Source: Granulosicoccus sp045106475 (GTDB taxonomy: Bacteria > Pseudomonadota > Gammaproteobacteria > Granulosicoccales > Granulosicoccaceae). From it: 64,000 bases of DNA. A program made the position numbers and the translations under genes. Positions within the stretch are counted from its first letter, which is position 1. Each line of letters opens with the position of its first letter. Positions 17,354 to 25,647 of this stretch are shown one piece after another. Location: contig JBGCEO010000035.1 in the NCBI GenBank assembly GCA_045106475.1, forward strand, positions 19,111 to 83,110, in the 5' to 3' direction. Below the pieces are notes generated by a model. The model was not told the DNA's origin. It made no database searches and worked only from the letters and a program-made list of their open reading frames with translations.

Positions 17354-18925
17354 CTACGCCCTGTACGCTGGCAATGGCGAACGGTCCTGAAGATCAATCA
17401 TGCGTTTGATCATGGTTTCCGTCATTTCAGTTCTTATCTGAATATGGTCGGGATCATCGTATACGTTATGAATCTCATCGGGATCATTTTGCAAGTCATA
17501 GAGCTCGTTCCAATCTTCGCCTTGCCTGAGCGACATCCGGTAGCGTTGCGTTACAAGCGTCCGAACCCGTTGGGGTCGATCAAACCCGGTCATGGTACGT
17601 TGGCTGTCCTCTTCGATAACGACTCCATCAGGTGGCTCACTGGAGAACAGATCCCTTCCCTGCATACCGTTGTAGGGCTGAATACCCGCTCTAGCAAGTA
17701 TGGTTGATGCTATGTCAATGGAAGAGGATAAATCCTGTCGAACCTTGTCCTGACAGGCCCTGTTCGTATCGTTCCAGATGAAGGGTACCTTCACCAGACC
17801 CTGGTAATGAAGAAGCAGCTTCAGCATCAATCCGTGATCACCCATGTAGTCACCATGATCTGACGTAAAAATGACTATGGTATTGTCCCTGAGGTTCAAC
17901 GCATCAAGTTTGGCAAGAACCTGGCCTATGGCATTATCAATCATAGTGATCATGCCATACGTAAGAGCTATAATCTCACGCGCCTCATTGGCAGTTACAG
18001 CAAATGGACTCTGGTTATCCCTGGCATCACTACCGTTTTTCATCGCCTCTTGCATTGCACGTATAGGCGGGAGATTGCCTTGAGAGAACGAGGCCGGTAG
18101 TTCGATATCATCCGCCTGGTACATATCCCAATAACGACCCGGTGGTGTAAACGGATGATGTGGATCGGGGAAAGACATTTGTAGAAAAAAAGGTTGTTCT
18201 TTCTCGGCTTGTTCTTCTAACCATTGCTCCGAACGATCGGCAATCCAGGTTGTAGAGTAGAGCTCTTCCGGGACTGCCGTACGCCAAGCCTGTGGTGCGT
18301 TTATGCGACTATCAGGCAGCGCGTTTTCAGGACCTACCAGCTGGTCAAACGCAGGATGTTGCTGACGTGCCCACAGCAGATAATCACCACAGGCCCTGTC
18401 AGCATGATCGGCAGCAATCTCAACATGGCTAAACCCGTAAAAATCTCCATCAATTCTACTTGCCAGCGGCGTGTTCCATTGACTGGTAACTTCAAGATCA
18501 TAATCGCTTGTGTGGCGATTATTTTTAAAGGCATCACGTAGGTGCAATGAGGGTGACTGCTTGCCCTCTTCTGGCTGATAAGTATTAGTGGCGGGTAGTC
18601 CTGTAAAACTCTGCAAATGCGATTTACCAATCAAACCAGTGTTATAGCCAGCATCCTTCAATAGTTCGACATATGTCGATTGGTCTTTTGATAGTGGTAT
18701 GCCATTGTGTCTGGCTCCATGAACTGAACACATCCGTCCGGTCATGATGGATGCTCTGTTTGGCATACAAATGGGATTAGCAACATAGAAACGATCCCAG
18801 CGTTGGCCTTGTTTTGCCAGGGTATCGATATGCGGTGTTTTAACGACTGCATTGCCATAGCAGCCTAAGTGATCAGCCCGGTGCTGATCAGTGATAACAA
18901 ATAGAAAATTCGGCTTCTTGTTCAT
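17354..18925 (-). CDS. Sulfatase (arylsulfatase-type, cysteine class)
   Basis: Alkaline-phosphatase-superfamily hydrolase of 523 aa. The formylglycine site is C53-M-P-N-R57, the cysteine-type C-x-P-x-R motif, which is converted by a sulfatase-maturing enzyme not seen here. Metal-binding parts are FVITDQHRAD at the N-terminus and IFTSDHGDYMGDHG. I see no clear signal peptide, so it may be cytoplasmic. Its ATG overlaps the stop of a decayed upstream reading frame (TAATG), suggesting that it was once translated together with a membrane protein. Phosphonate monoester hydrolases share this fold, so the ester type is not certain. Confidence 0.85.
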   Translation of the reverse strand: MNKKPNFLFVITDQHRADHLGCYGNAVVKTPHIDTLAKQGQRWDRFYVANPICMPNRASIMTGRMCSVHGARHNGIPLSKDQSTYVELLKDAGYNTGLIGKSHLQSFTGLPATNTYQPEEGKQSPSLHLRDAFKNNRHTSDYDLEVTSQWNTPLASRIDGDFYGFSHVEIAADHADRACGDYLLWARQQHPAFDQLVGPENALPDSRINAPQAWRTAVPEELYSTTWIADRSEQWLEEQAEKEQPFFLQMSFPDPHHPFTPPGRYWDMYQADDIELPASFSQGNLPPIRAMQEAMKNGSDARDNQSPFAVTANEAREIIALTYGMITMIDNAIGQVLAKLDALNLRDNTIVIFTSDHGDYMGDHGLMLKLLLHYQGLVKVPFIWNDTNRACQDKVRQDLSSSIDIASTILARAGIQPYNGMQGRDLFSSEPPDGVVIEEDSQRTMTGFDRPQRVRTLVTQRYRMSLRQGEDWNELYDLQNDPDEIHNVYDDPDHIQIRTEMTETMIKRMIDLQDRSPLPAYRA

Positions 18926-19167
18926 TAAGCTACTTGCCCACCGTTGTTTACCATAAATTCAGCCTTACGCTTATCGATATAAATTGGCAACACACCCACC
19001 AGGATGGCTGGGATATGAATGACCGGATTGGTTGCCAGCGTGGCAAACGCTACGGCAAACGCTTCTGGCCTGCCATGAGGTTGATCAGCGACGGAACTGT
19101 GGAGAAAAAATCTATCTCACCCTATCTGAAAATGCAAGCCCGTAGCAATGCATGTTCATGAGTTCAT
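18925..19167 (-). pseudogene. Remnant of a membrane transporter gene upstream of the sulfatase
   Basis: On the minus strand a strong ribosome site GAAGGAGGT (19177-19169) precedes an ATG at 19159 that opens only 15 codons (MNMHCYGLAFSDRVR). Just after, a second frame reads EIDFFSTVPSLINLMAGQ up to a stop, and a third frame continues with FATLATNPVIHIPAILVGVLP to a TAA overlapping the sulfatase ATG. The pieces look like the start and the hydrophobic C-terminal end of one membrane protein, joined by a deletion and broken by frameshifts. I cannot name the transporter family. Confidence 0.5.
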
Positions 19168-19206
19168 GACCTCCTTCTATTAATAAGATATGCTGCCAAA
19201 CACAGG

Positions 19207-20319
19207 ATGTGTAACGGCTGTAAAAAAACCATGACTGACCATTCAGTAAAACTTAAAAAATCGGTGATAGAAAACTTTGGCACACCCTGCCCTGTTATCG
19301 ATCTGGACATAGTAGAGCGCAATATAGCCAACGCTCAAGCGCTATGCGACGAGGCTGGACTCAATAACCGTCCTCACATAAAAACGCACAAATCTCCATA
19401 CCTTGCAAAGATGCAACTCAAGGCAGGCGCACGCGGCATTACCTGTCAAAAACTGGGTGAAGCAGAAGTTATGGTTAACGCTGGCATTACCGATATAGTC
19501 ATAGCCAGTAATTTGCTGGGAGCTGCCAAGTCAGGTCGGCTCGCGGCGCTACAGAAGCGAGTATCGTTAAAAGTCTGCGCTGATAATAGCGTGTCACTTG
19601 ACGCGTATGCAAAGGCCGCAGCGCAGGCTGATCGCGTGATGGATGTGTTGATTGAATGCGATACAGGTCAGCAGCGCGCGGGGGTTGAGACACCCACTCA
19701 GGCACTAGAGCTTGCCCAAATAATAAAAACTAACCCGATGCTCAATTTCGTCGGACTGCTATTTTACCCACCACTGGACGGATGGCCACAGACTCAAGCC
19801 TTCTACGACGAAGTAGCCGACGGACTCACTGAGTTAGGCATGAACGCCACCATCGTTTCTACCGGCGGCACCCCTAATTTTGCCAATATCGGCCAGCTAA
19901 AAGGTGCTACAGAACACCGCGCAGGCACTTGCATTTTTAACGATCTAATGATGATGGAGGCTGGGATAGCCACACTTGAAAATTGCGCTTTCTCGGTATA
20001 CAGCAGTGTGGTCAGCCGGGCAGGTCCGGAGCGCGGTATTTTAGATGCAGGCTCCAAGACGCTAACGTCTGATACCGGCGGCTTGGAAGGGTTTGGTTTA
20101 CTTCTCGAGCACCCAAGCGCCCGTATTCACAAGTTCGCAGAAGAACATGGTTTTCTGGATTTATCTAAATGCAATGTAAAACCCCTGGTTGGGGATGTTG
20201 TGCGTGTTGTACCCAATCATGTCTGTGTCGCAGTGAATATGGTTGATCAACTGGTCTGCGTACGAGGTGATGAGATCGTGCAAGTGATTCCAGTTTCTGC
20301 TCGTGGCAAGCTAGTCTAA
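19207..20319 (+). CDS. PLP-dependent D-threonine aldolase / D-serine dehydratase-like protein
   Basis: Alanine-racemase-fold enzyme of up to 370 aa. The PLP lysine is in RPHIKTHKSP (first K, residue 51 counting from the ATG at 19231). The C-terminal metal site typical of the family is visible as PNHVC (H330 and C332 by the same count). Members are low-specificity D-threonine aldolases, D-3-hydroxyaspartate aldolases and D-serine dehydratases. Two in-frame starts, 19207 and 19231, are possible; neither has a strong ribosome site, and family alignment would favour 19231. The gene is divergent from the decayed transporter and sulfatase. The exact substrate cannot be read from sequence. Confidence 0.82.
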   Translation: MCNGCKKTMTDHSVKLKKSVIENFGTPCPVIDLDIVERNIANAQALCDEAGLNNRPHIKTHKSPYLAKMQLKAGARGITCQKLGEAEVMVNAGITDIVIASNLLGAAKSGRLAALQKRVSLKVCADNSVSLDAYAKAAAQADRVMDVLIECDTGQQRAGVETPTQALELAQIIKTNPMLNFVGLLFYPPLDGWPQTQAFYDEVADGLTELGMNATIVSTGGTPNFANIGQLKGATEHRAGTCIFNDLMMMEAGIATLENCAFSVYSSVVSRAGPERGILDAGSKTLTSDTGGLEGFGLLLEHPSARIHKFAEEHGFLDLSKCNVKPLVGDVVRVVPNHVCVAVNMVDQLVCVRGDEIVQVIPVSARGKLV

Positions 20320-20533
20320 ATCTACAGCGCAACCTCTAGCGCAGCTAAGGCTCATTTAGTACTAAGCAGCGTCAGCTCAATCAGGATAGCGCGTTGGTTT
20401 CATCTGATTTCTGGTCCTTCGGTAGTTAGCTAAGCCCACAAATTCAACCAGCGATCAAACCGTACGGCGATAAACAGGCACATACGGAGTACAACACTTT
20501 GTAACAACCATTTGAATAACTACAGAGAGCACG

Positions 20534-20737
20534 ATGCACATTGTAATCAAGCTGTTTCATGATGCAGGTCGAATAAGCATACTGATTAGCTGCATCTTCT
20601 TAGTTGGATGCATCGACCTGACTACAAAAGATCGGCCCAGAACCAGTAATACCGATCCAACACCAGTCGATACGCCAGAAATTAAACCGGGGGCGATGCT
20701 CGTTTTTGGTGCGATCAAAGCTCAGTACTTGTGCTGA
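20534..20737 (+). CDS. Small putative lipoprotein
   Basis: Frame of 67 codons. The N-terminal part has a hydrophobic stretch followed by a lipobox-like FLVGC (C26), then a Thr/Pro/Asp-rich tail typical of short exported lipoproteins. No family recognised. It has no operon partner; the ECF sigma gene starts 277 bases downstream. Could be spurious. Confidence 0.35.
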   Translation: MHIVIKLFHDAGRISILISCIFLVGCIDLTTKDRPRTSNTDPTPVDTPEIKPGAMLVFGAIKAQYLC

Positions 20738-21014
20738 GACCATTCGATAAATCGCTACACCTGACAGTCAAATTGATCGCGTTACATTTACAAGCTTGAC
20801 AGGAGTTATCTGATATAGAGGATACTAAGATAAGATTGGATTGGATTGGTCGAACGATATACTAATCGCTTTACTAACAATCAGGGATAAGTGCGTGCAC
20901 TTGCTTTTTCTCTAAAAACAAACACTTAGCTAAACCAGCTTTCCTCTTCGGCATCGCAGTGAACCGTTTGATTCCGCGCGGGTACTCAATGGTTATCGAC
21001 GCGAAGGCTGGCTC

Positions 21015-21611
21015 ATGGTTGTAAAAACAATGGATTCGACTCCACGAACGGGAGGTTCAACTCAGGAAACGGATGACATTAGAGAGTTAGAGCTTATCGC
21101 GCAACAAGATCAGGCTGCGTTCGAATCTCTTTATCGTCGTTATCACCCTAAGCTGTATCGTTTCGTCCAACGTATCACCAGCAATCCTATGCAAGTGGAG
21201 GAAATAGTGTCAGACACACTTTTTGCCGTTTGGAACAGCGCAGCTAGATTTCAACAAAAATCCAAAGTATCGACCTGGATTTTCGGAATAGGATTCAGAA
21301 CGGCTATGAAAGCGACACGATCTAGTGCCCGCCACTCAAGATTCACTCAATCCGGCGATGATCCCGACGCTTTAGAGGATCAAAATGAGGCCAATGACCC
21401 TTCCATCAAAGCCGAATTGAGAGGAAGAACAGCAGATGTGTTAGCGGCAGTTCAATCTCTAAATCCAAAGCAACGTGCAGTTGTAGAGCTCACAGCGCTC
21501 GGCTGGTCCAGTGCAGAAATTGGAGAGATTGTGGGTTGCCCGGCCAACACGGTTAAAACTCGAATGTTTAGCGCTCGAAAGAAACTGCTAGCAATAGGTG
21601 CGTACAACTGA
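21015..21611 (+). CDS. ECF-type RNA polymerase sigma factor
   Basis: Sigma-70 family factor of 198 aa with region 2 (FESLYRRYHPKLYRFVQRI through VSTWIFGIGF) and region 4 (LNPKQRAVVELTALGWSSAEIGEIVGCPANTVKTRMF) and no region 3, as in ECF factors. ATG 21015 is supported by GAAGG at 21003-21007. The next gene is a zinc-type anti-sigma factor and the one after it an exported protease, so the three form a probable signalling operon. A GAACC element at 20961-20965, a common ECF -35 core, lies upstream and may mean autoregulation. Confidence 0.9.
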   Translation: MVVKTMDSTPRTGGSTQETDDIRELELIAQQDQAAFESLYRRYHPKLYRFVQRITSNPMQVEEIVSDTLFAVWNSAARFQQKSKVSTWIFGIGFRTAMKATRSSARHSRFTQSGDDPDALEDQNEANDPSIKAELRGRTADVLAAVQSLNPKQRAVVELTALGWSSAEIGEIVGCPANTVKTRMFSARKKLLAIGAYN

Positions 21612-21638
21612 GGTTTAACACTTCACAGGACAATTGGA

Positions 21639-22331
21639 ATGAATAGCACTACTCAATCAGGCAGTGAACATGATGAAATAATAAGCCAGCTCCCTTGGCT
21701 TGTTAACGGAACGCTGAGTGAGTCAGAAGCCATGCAATTGAAAAAACATGTGGAGCTATGCGAATCCTGCCGCGGGGAAGTTGAGTCACTAACCAACCTG
21801 TATCAAGTTCTGAGGGATGCTCCCGCCGATGAACCGAATACCTCTGCCTCTTTAGCACGAATGCGGCAACGCATTGCAGCCGATAAACCCCGAGGATCGA
21901 TACAGAGCCAACTACAAACCAAGTTCGAATCGATCTGGCATCAGCTAGCACCCAGTCATCGTGGTGCATGGGCTCTAGCTAGCGTATGTATATTAGCGGC
22001 TGTTCTCTTTGTTTTTCAGTCTCAAACAACGCCTGCACCCGGATCTGAAGGCCCCTATCAAGTACTCAGTTCTGATGTGCAGGACACTCAAATACAACTC
22101 TATGTCCGACTCGATGAGACACTAAGCTCTAGCGAAGTGAAAACTGTACTAGATGAACTTCAGCAACTTGGTGACTTTACAGCAAGCCCGATAGAGCACC
22201 AGAAAAACAGTTTTAAACTGGCCATGGATAACGTTGATTCAGATACAAGCTTGTCGCCCGCCGCATTGACAGAATTCATTGATACGCTGCTTTCTAAAAA
22301 AGGCATTGTTGACGCGGGAATATCACAGTGA
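21639..22331 (+). CDS. Anti-sigma factor with zinc-binding domain and one membrane helix
   Basis: Protein of 230 aa. The N-terminal anti-sigma domain has the H-x3-C-x2-C signature (H37, C41, C44), normally cytoplasmic and bound to the sigma factor. A transmembrane helix follows near residues 107-126, then a roughly 100-residue periplasmic domain with no family I recognise. It starts 27 bases after the sigma gene and its TGA overlaps the next GTG (GTGA at 22328-22331), so expression with the protease is probably coupled. Confidence 0.88.
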   Translation: MNSTTQSGSEHDEIISQLPWLVNGTLSESEAMQLKKHVELCESCRGEVESLTNLYQVLRDAPADEPNTSASLARMRQRIAADKPRGSIQSQLQTKFESIWHQLAPSHRGAWALASVCILAAVLFVFQSQTTPAPGSEGPYQVLSSDVQDTQIQLYVRLDETLSSSEVKTVLDELQQLGDFTASPIEHQKNSFKLAMDNVDSDTSLSPAALTEFIDTLLSKKGIVDAGISQ

Positions 22332-23635
22332 GTCGCTTAAGTAGCGGTATCAATGAATCCAGATTCAGATCTGAGCTGTTTCGCATGGTAACGGTGATAC
22401 TCTTTTTATCTTGTGTATCTGGATGTGTATCAAACAACGTTACGCCGCAGATTCGTAGCGTCACAACCGACATGACCTTTGGTAACTACGAAAACAATCT
22501 GGAACAGGATCTCATCCTCATTACGATGACGCCTGCCGAACATGATCAACTAACTACTACCAATGTCAGCCTAACTGCCGAAGCATTGCCGACAAAATAC
22601 GTAGCCTTCATCAATAATCTTAAATCGACGTATGGATTGACCCGTGTCGCTGATTGGCCCCTGCCGGCGATCAATATTTATTGCATAATATTCGAAAATG
22701 ACGGCCCTCTGAGCAGAGAGGCTCTGATCAGAGCATTGCCTGCAGAACCAGAGATTGAGTCTGCTCAAGTCGTAAACAGTTTTCAAATACAGGGTAAAGA
22801 GTACAACGATCCTTATCTATCCCTTCAGCATGGTTTTCACTCCATGCAGGCTTTAAATTCTCACACCTGGTCAAGCGGTGATGGGGTTCGTGTTGCTGTT
22901 GTTGATACAGGGCTGGATAGCAAGCATCCAGATCTAGTATCCAATACAGAGCTAATCCGAAATTTTGTGGATCAAAATGAAGTTGAATTTCACACCGACA
23001 TCCACGGCACCGCAGTCGGAGGCATCATTGCCGCCACTGCGAACAACGCAACGGGTATGGTGGGCATTGCGCCCGGTGCCAACTTACTTTCGCTCAAGGC
23101 ATGCTGGTATCCGCAATCTGACAATGATGGCGCACAATGCAACTCCCTGACCTTGGCCAAAGCCCTTAATTTTGCAATCCAAGAGGATGTGGACATCATA
23201 AACCTGAGTCTAACCGGACCACCCGATCCACTGCTGTCACGATTGGTTGAAGCCGCGATGACCAACAATATTATTGTGGTAGGTGCACGACCCGGGCATA
23301 ATTCTCCGGCATTTCCTACCTCAATTGCAGGCACCATAGCGGTAGCAATGCCCAGTGCACAGAAGCTACCCATCACGGCTCCTGGACGCAGAGTGTTCAG
23401 CACACTGCCAGACGAACAGTATGATTTCTTTGATGGCAGCTCATTCTCCACTGCCCACATATCAGGACTTGCGGCCGTCATTCGTGGCCTATCCCCCACT
23501 CTATCGCCTGCATCACTACTTTCTCTGCTCGAGGAAACTGCTGATCCTGATAGCGGCGCGGTGAACGCCTGCAGAGCGGTACAGGTGCTGACAAAAACAT
23601 CTAACGAATCAAACACTGATAATAAGTGTTTGTAG
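22328..23635 (+). CDS. Subtilisin-like (S8) serine protease lipoprotein
   Basis: Exported protease of 435 aa, GTG start in GTGA overlap with the anti-sigma gene. A lipobox VSGC (C33) suggests a lipid anchor in the envelope. Residues about 50-155 form a propeptide-like domain. The S8 triad is D193 (VAVVDTGLD), H226 (DIHGTAVGG) and S372 (DGSSFSTAH). The region that normally carries the oxyanion asparagine (AAGN) reads GARPGHN, so this asparagine is shifted or lost. Coupling to a sigma/anti-sigma pair suggests that it is a regulated envelope protease or a sensor for that pair. Confidence 0.87.
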   Translation: MSRLSSGINESRFRSELFRMVTVILFLSCVSGCVSNNVTPQIRSVTTDMTFGNYENNLEQDLILITMTPAEHDQLTTTNVSLTAEALPTKYVAFINNLKSTYGLTRVADWPLPAINIYCIIFENDGPLSREALIRALPAEPEIESAQVVNSFQIQGKEYNDPYLSLQHGFHSMQALNSHTWSSGDGVRVAVVDTGLDSKHPDLVSNTELIRNFVDQNEVEFHTDIHGTAVGGIIAATANNATGMVGIAPGANLLSLKACWYPQSDNDGAQCNSLTLAKALNFAIQEDVDIINLSLTGPPDPLLSRLVEAAMTNNIIVVGARPGHNSPAFPTSIAGTIAVAMPSAQKLPITAPGRRVFSTLPDEQYDFFDGSSFSTAHISGLAAVIRGLSPTLSPASLLSLLEETADPDSGAVNACRAVQVLTKTSNESNTDNKCL

Positions 23636-23654
23636 CTTGAGAAATATAGCCAGG

Positions 23655-24539
23655 CTAAAAGCGCAATGTTTCCATTAGATGATCTATGAAAGTACTTAGC
23701 TTTGGTGGCATATACTGACGATTGGGGTAGATGGCAAAAAACGTTAGCGACATACCTATATCGCTATCTGAAAAAACCTTTTCCAGTTTTCCCGTGCGCA
23801 AATCATCCTCAATCATAAAATTAGGTAAAAAAGCCGCCCCTATGCCAGCTCTAGCTGCATGCCAAGAAAGCGTCGTGTTATCAGAACGCATGACAGGAAC
23901 AAGCCGAATAGACTTCTCTCCATTTGACATTTTGTACACCATAAAATCCACTTCCAAGTAACTCGGTATGATCACATTGACAGGAAGCGGCTCGGGATCC
24001 GGCCATTTTTTAGGTAGCTGTTTAACAAACTGTGGCGCGGCAACTAAAATCAGCGATAGATTACACAGTGGTCGTGAATGAATAAAAGGGGGTTCCTGCT
24101 GTGACGCCCTTAGGGCAACATCAAAACCTTCAGCTACCACATCAATCTTTCGATTCTCTAATCGAATATCGATCACCACATCGGGATAGCGTTTACAGTA
24201 ACTCGCAATGACTTCTGTGAACTTACTGTCTGCGCACCAATTGGGCGCTGCAACCTTCAGGTGACCTCGAACCTCTTTTGCACGGCTACCCAGTTCAGAA
24301 TCTGCTGCATCGAGCAGATCAAGCACCTCTCGGCACTGCTCGTAGTATGATTTTCCTGCTTCAGTCAGGCTCTGTCGTCTGCTCGTTCGATTTAATAGTC
24401 TTACGTTCAGATGCCGCTCCAGTTGCGCTAGTCGCTTGCTGGCTACAGGGGCGGATATTCTTAAACGCTCAGCTGCCTTAGAAAAGCTACCGCTTTCGAC
24501 GACCTCTCTGAAAAGCCTTATTGTGGCAAGCTGATCCAT
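23655..24539 (-). CDS. LysR-family transcriptional regulator
   Basis: Protein of 294 aa with a LysR winged helix (residues about 1-60; GSFSKAAERLRISAPVASKRLAQLE) and an effector-binding domain. The helix-turn-helix wording, with DQLATIRLFREVVESGSFSKAAE, matches the CrgA/AaeR-like LysR group. It is divergent from an alpha/beta hydrolase gene, and an interrupted dyad lies in the 144-base gap, so it probably controls that gene and itself. Confidence 0.87.
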   Translation of the reverse strand: MDQLATIRLFREVVESGSFSKAAERLRISAPVASKRLAQLERHLNVRLLNRTSRRQSLTEAGKSYYEQCREVLDLLDAADSELGSRAKEVRGHLKVAAPNWCADSKFTEVIASYCKRYPDVVIDIRLENRKIDVVAEGFDVALRASQQEPPFIHSRPLCNLSLILVAAPQFVKQLPKKWPDPEPLPVNVIIPSYLEVDFMVYKMSNGEKSIRLVPVMRSDNTTLSWHAARAGIGAAFLPNFMIEDDLRTGKLEKVFSDSDIGMSLTFFAIYPNRQYMPPKLSTFIDHLMETLRF

Positions 24540-24567
24540 ATACTTTCCAAAATAGAAATGATTCCTT

Positions 24568-24593
24568 AGATAATAGTCTATTGATTATTATCT
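24568..24593. promoter_or_regulatory. Candidate LysR operator dyad
   Basis: Perfect 8-base arms AGATAATA (24568-24575) and TATTATCT (24586-24593) separated by 10 bases, between the divergent LysR and hydrolase genes, 29 bases before the LysR start codon. Position and form fit an LysR binding site, but the region is AT-rich and chance is not excluded. Confidence 0.4.
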
Positions 24594-24683
24594 TTGAAAA
24601 ACGATACTAGTGGCATAACACTAAAAGTTCATCTATCGCAAATTTTTCTAAGTATCAATTTTAAAACTATGTGAGCTAAAGCC

Positions 24684-25631
24684 TTGAATTTGACAGACTT
24701 TGGTAGTTATTTTGTAGGAGGTGAAGCTTACGCTTCGACTGCTATTGAACAAGAATGGCATGACAATGTCTCGAAAACATTGGCAGAAGACCTGTCGTCT
24801 GGCTCCTTTGTCGCTGGGCAAGCCTGCATACAGTACTTCACGCCGAGGCTGAGGAACGACTTTCCGCCCATTGTGCTGGTGCAAAGCGCCGGTATGTCTG
24901 GAACATGCTGGCAGAATACACCTGACCAACGTAAGGGATGGATACATTATCTGATCGAAAGAGGTTTTGAAGTTCACGTTGTAGAGTCAGCCCATATAGG
25001 ATGTTCAGACGTCAATCGGTATGGCCGGACTGAGTATTCCACCCAACGATCTGCGCAGGAAGCCTGGAGCTTTTACCGATTTGGCAAAGCAGAACATTAT
25101 GCCGCACGTAGGTGCTTTGCCAGGCAGTTATTCCCGATAGAGCATTTAGAGAATTTCGCTCGATTTTTTTCGCCATACTCCGTAAACAGCAAACGGCAGC
25201 AGACGAAAACGCTGATAAAACTCCTTGAAATGCTGGGCAAATCCATCGTTATCGCTCACGGTGAGGGTGCGGACAGCAGTTTCGAGGCTGCATGTGCAGT
25301 GCCTGATAACCTCGCTGGATTGCTGGCCATAGAACCTCACACCGTGTCAGACAGACTGGAGGCAATGGACAAGATTCCGCTGGTAATCGTGCAAGGCGAC
25401 TATCTTGATACCGATCCGGAGTGGGTACAACGCGCGACACAATGGAAAACAATCGTTCGCCATTTCAATCGCCAACAACACAGGGCTCAAATCGTGAATC
25501 TACCTACTCATGTGGGGCCAGGTAATAGCCACTTCCCAATGATGGATAAGAACAATGAAGCATGCCTTGATAAAGCATTGTTGCCTCTCGTAGCGTTTTT
25601 GACGGGGAGTAATTCAGCACACTACAACTAA
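24684..25631 (+). CDS. Alpha/beta-hydrolase-fold protein lacking the usual nucleophile serine
   Basis: Protein of 315 aa. The strand-loop IVLVQSAGMSGTCW near residue 62, the region VVESAHIGCSD and a C-terminal GPGNSHFPMMD (conserved histidine) fit an alpha/beta-hydrolase family that usually shows GHSQG. At the nucleophile elbow this protein reads IVIAHGEGADSS: the serine position is glycine. It may be a pseudo-enzyme or use another residue. Its start lies 144 bases from a divergent LysR gene. Confidence 0.72.
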   Translation: MNLTDFGSYFVGGEAYASTAIEQEWHDNVSKTLAEDLSSGSFVAGQACIQYFTPRLRNDFPPIVLVQSAGMSGTCWQNTPDQRKGWIHYLIERGFEVHVVESAHIGCSDVNRYGRTEYSTQRSAQEAWSFYRFGKAEHYAARRCFARQLFPIEHLENFARFFSPYSVNSKRQQTKTLIKLLEMLGKSIVIAHGEGADSSFEAACAVPDNLAGLLAIEPHTVSDRLEAMDKIPLVIVQGDYLDTDPEWVQRATQWKTIVRHFNRQQHRAQIVNLPTHVGPGNSHFPMMDKNNEACLDKALLPLVAFLTGSNSAHYN

Positions 25632-25647
25632 ACACCAGATGATCAAA

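Noticed and set aside
22990..23616. 208-codon minus-strand frame opposite the subtilisin gene
   Set aside because: Antisense shadow of the protease with its visible catalytic triad.
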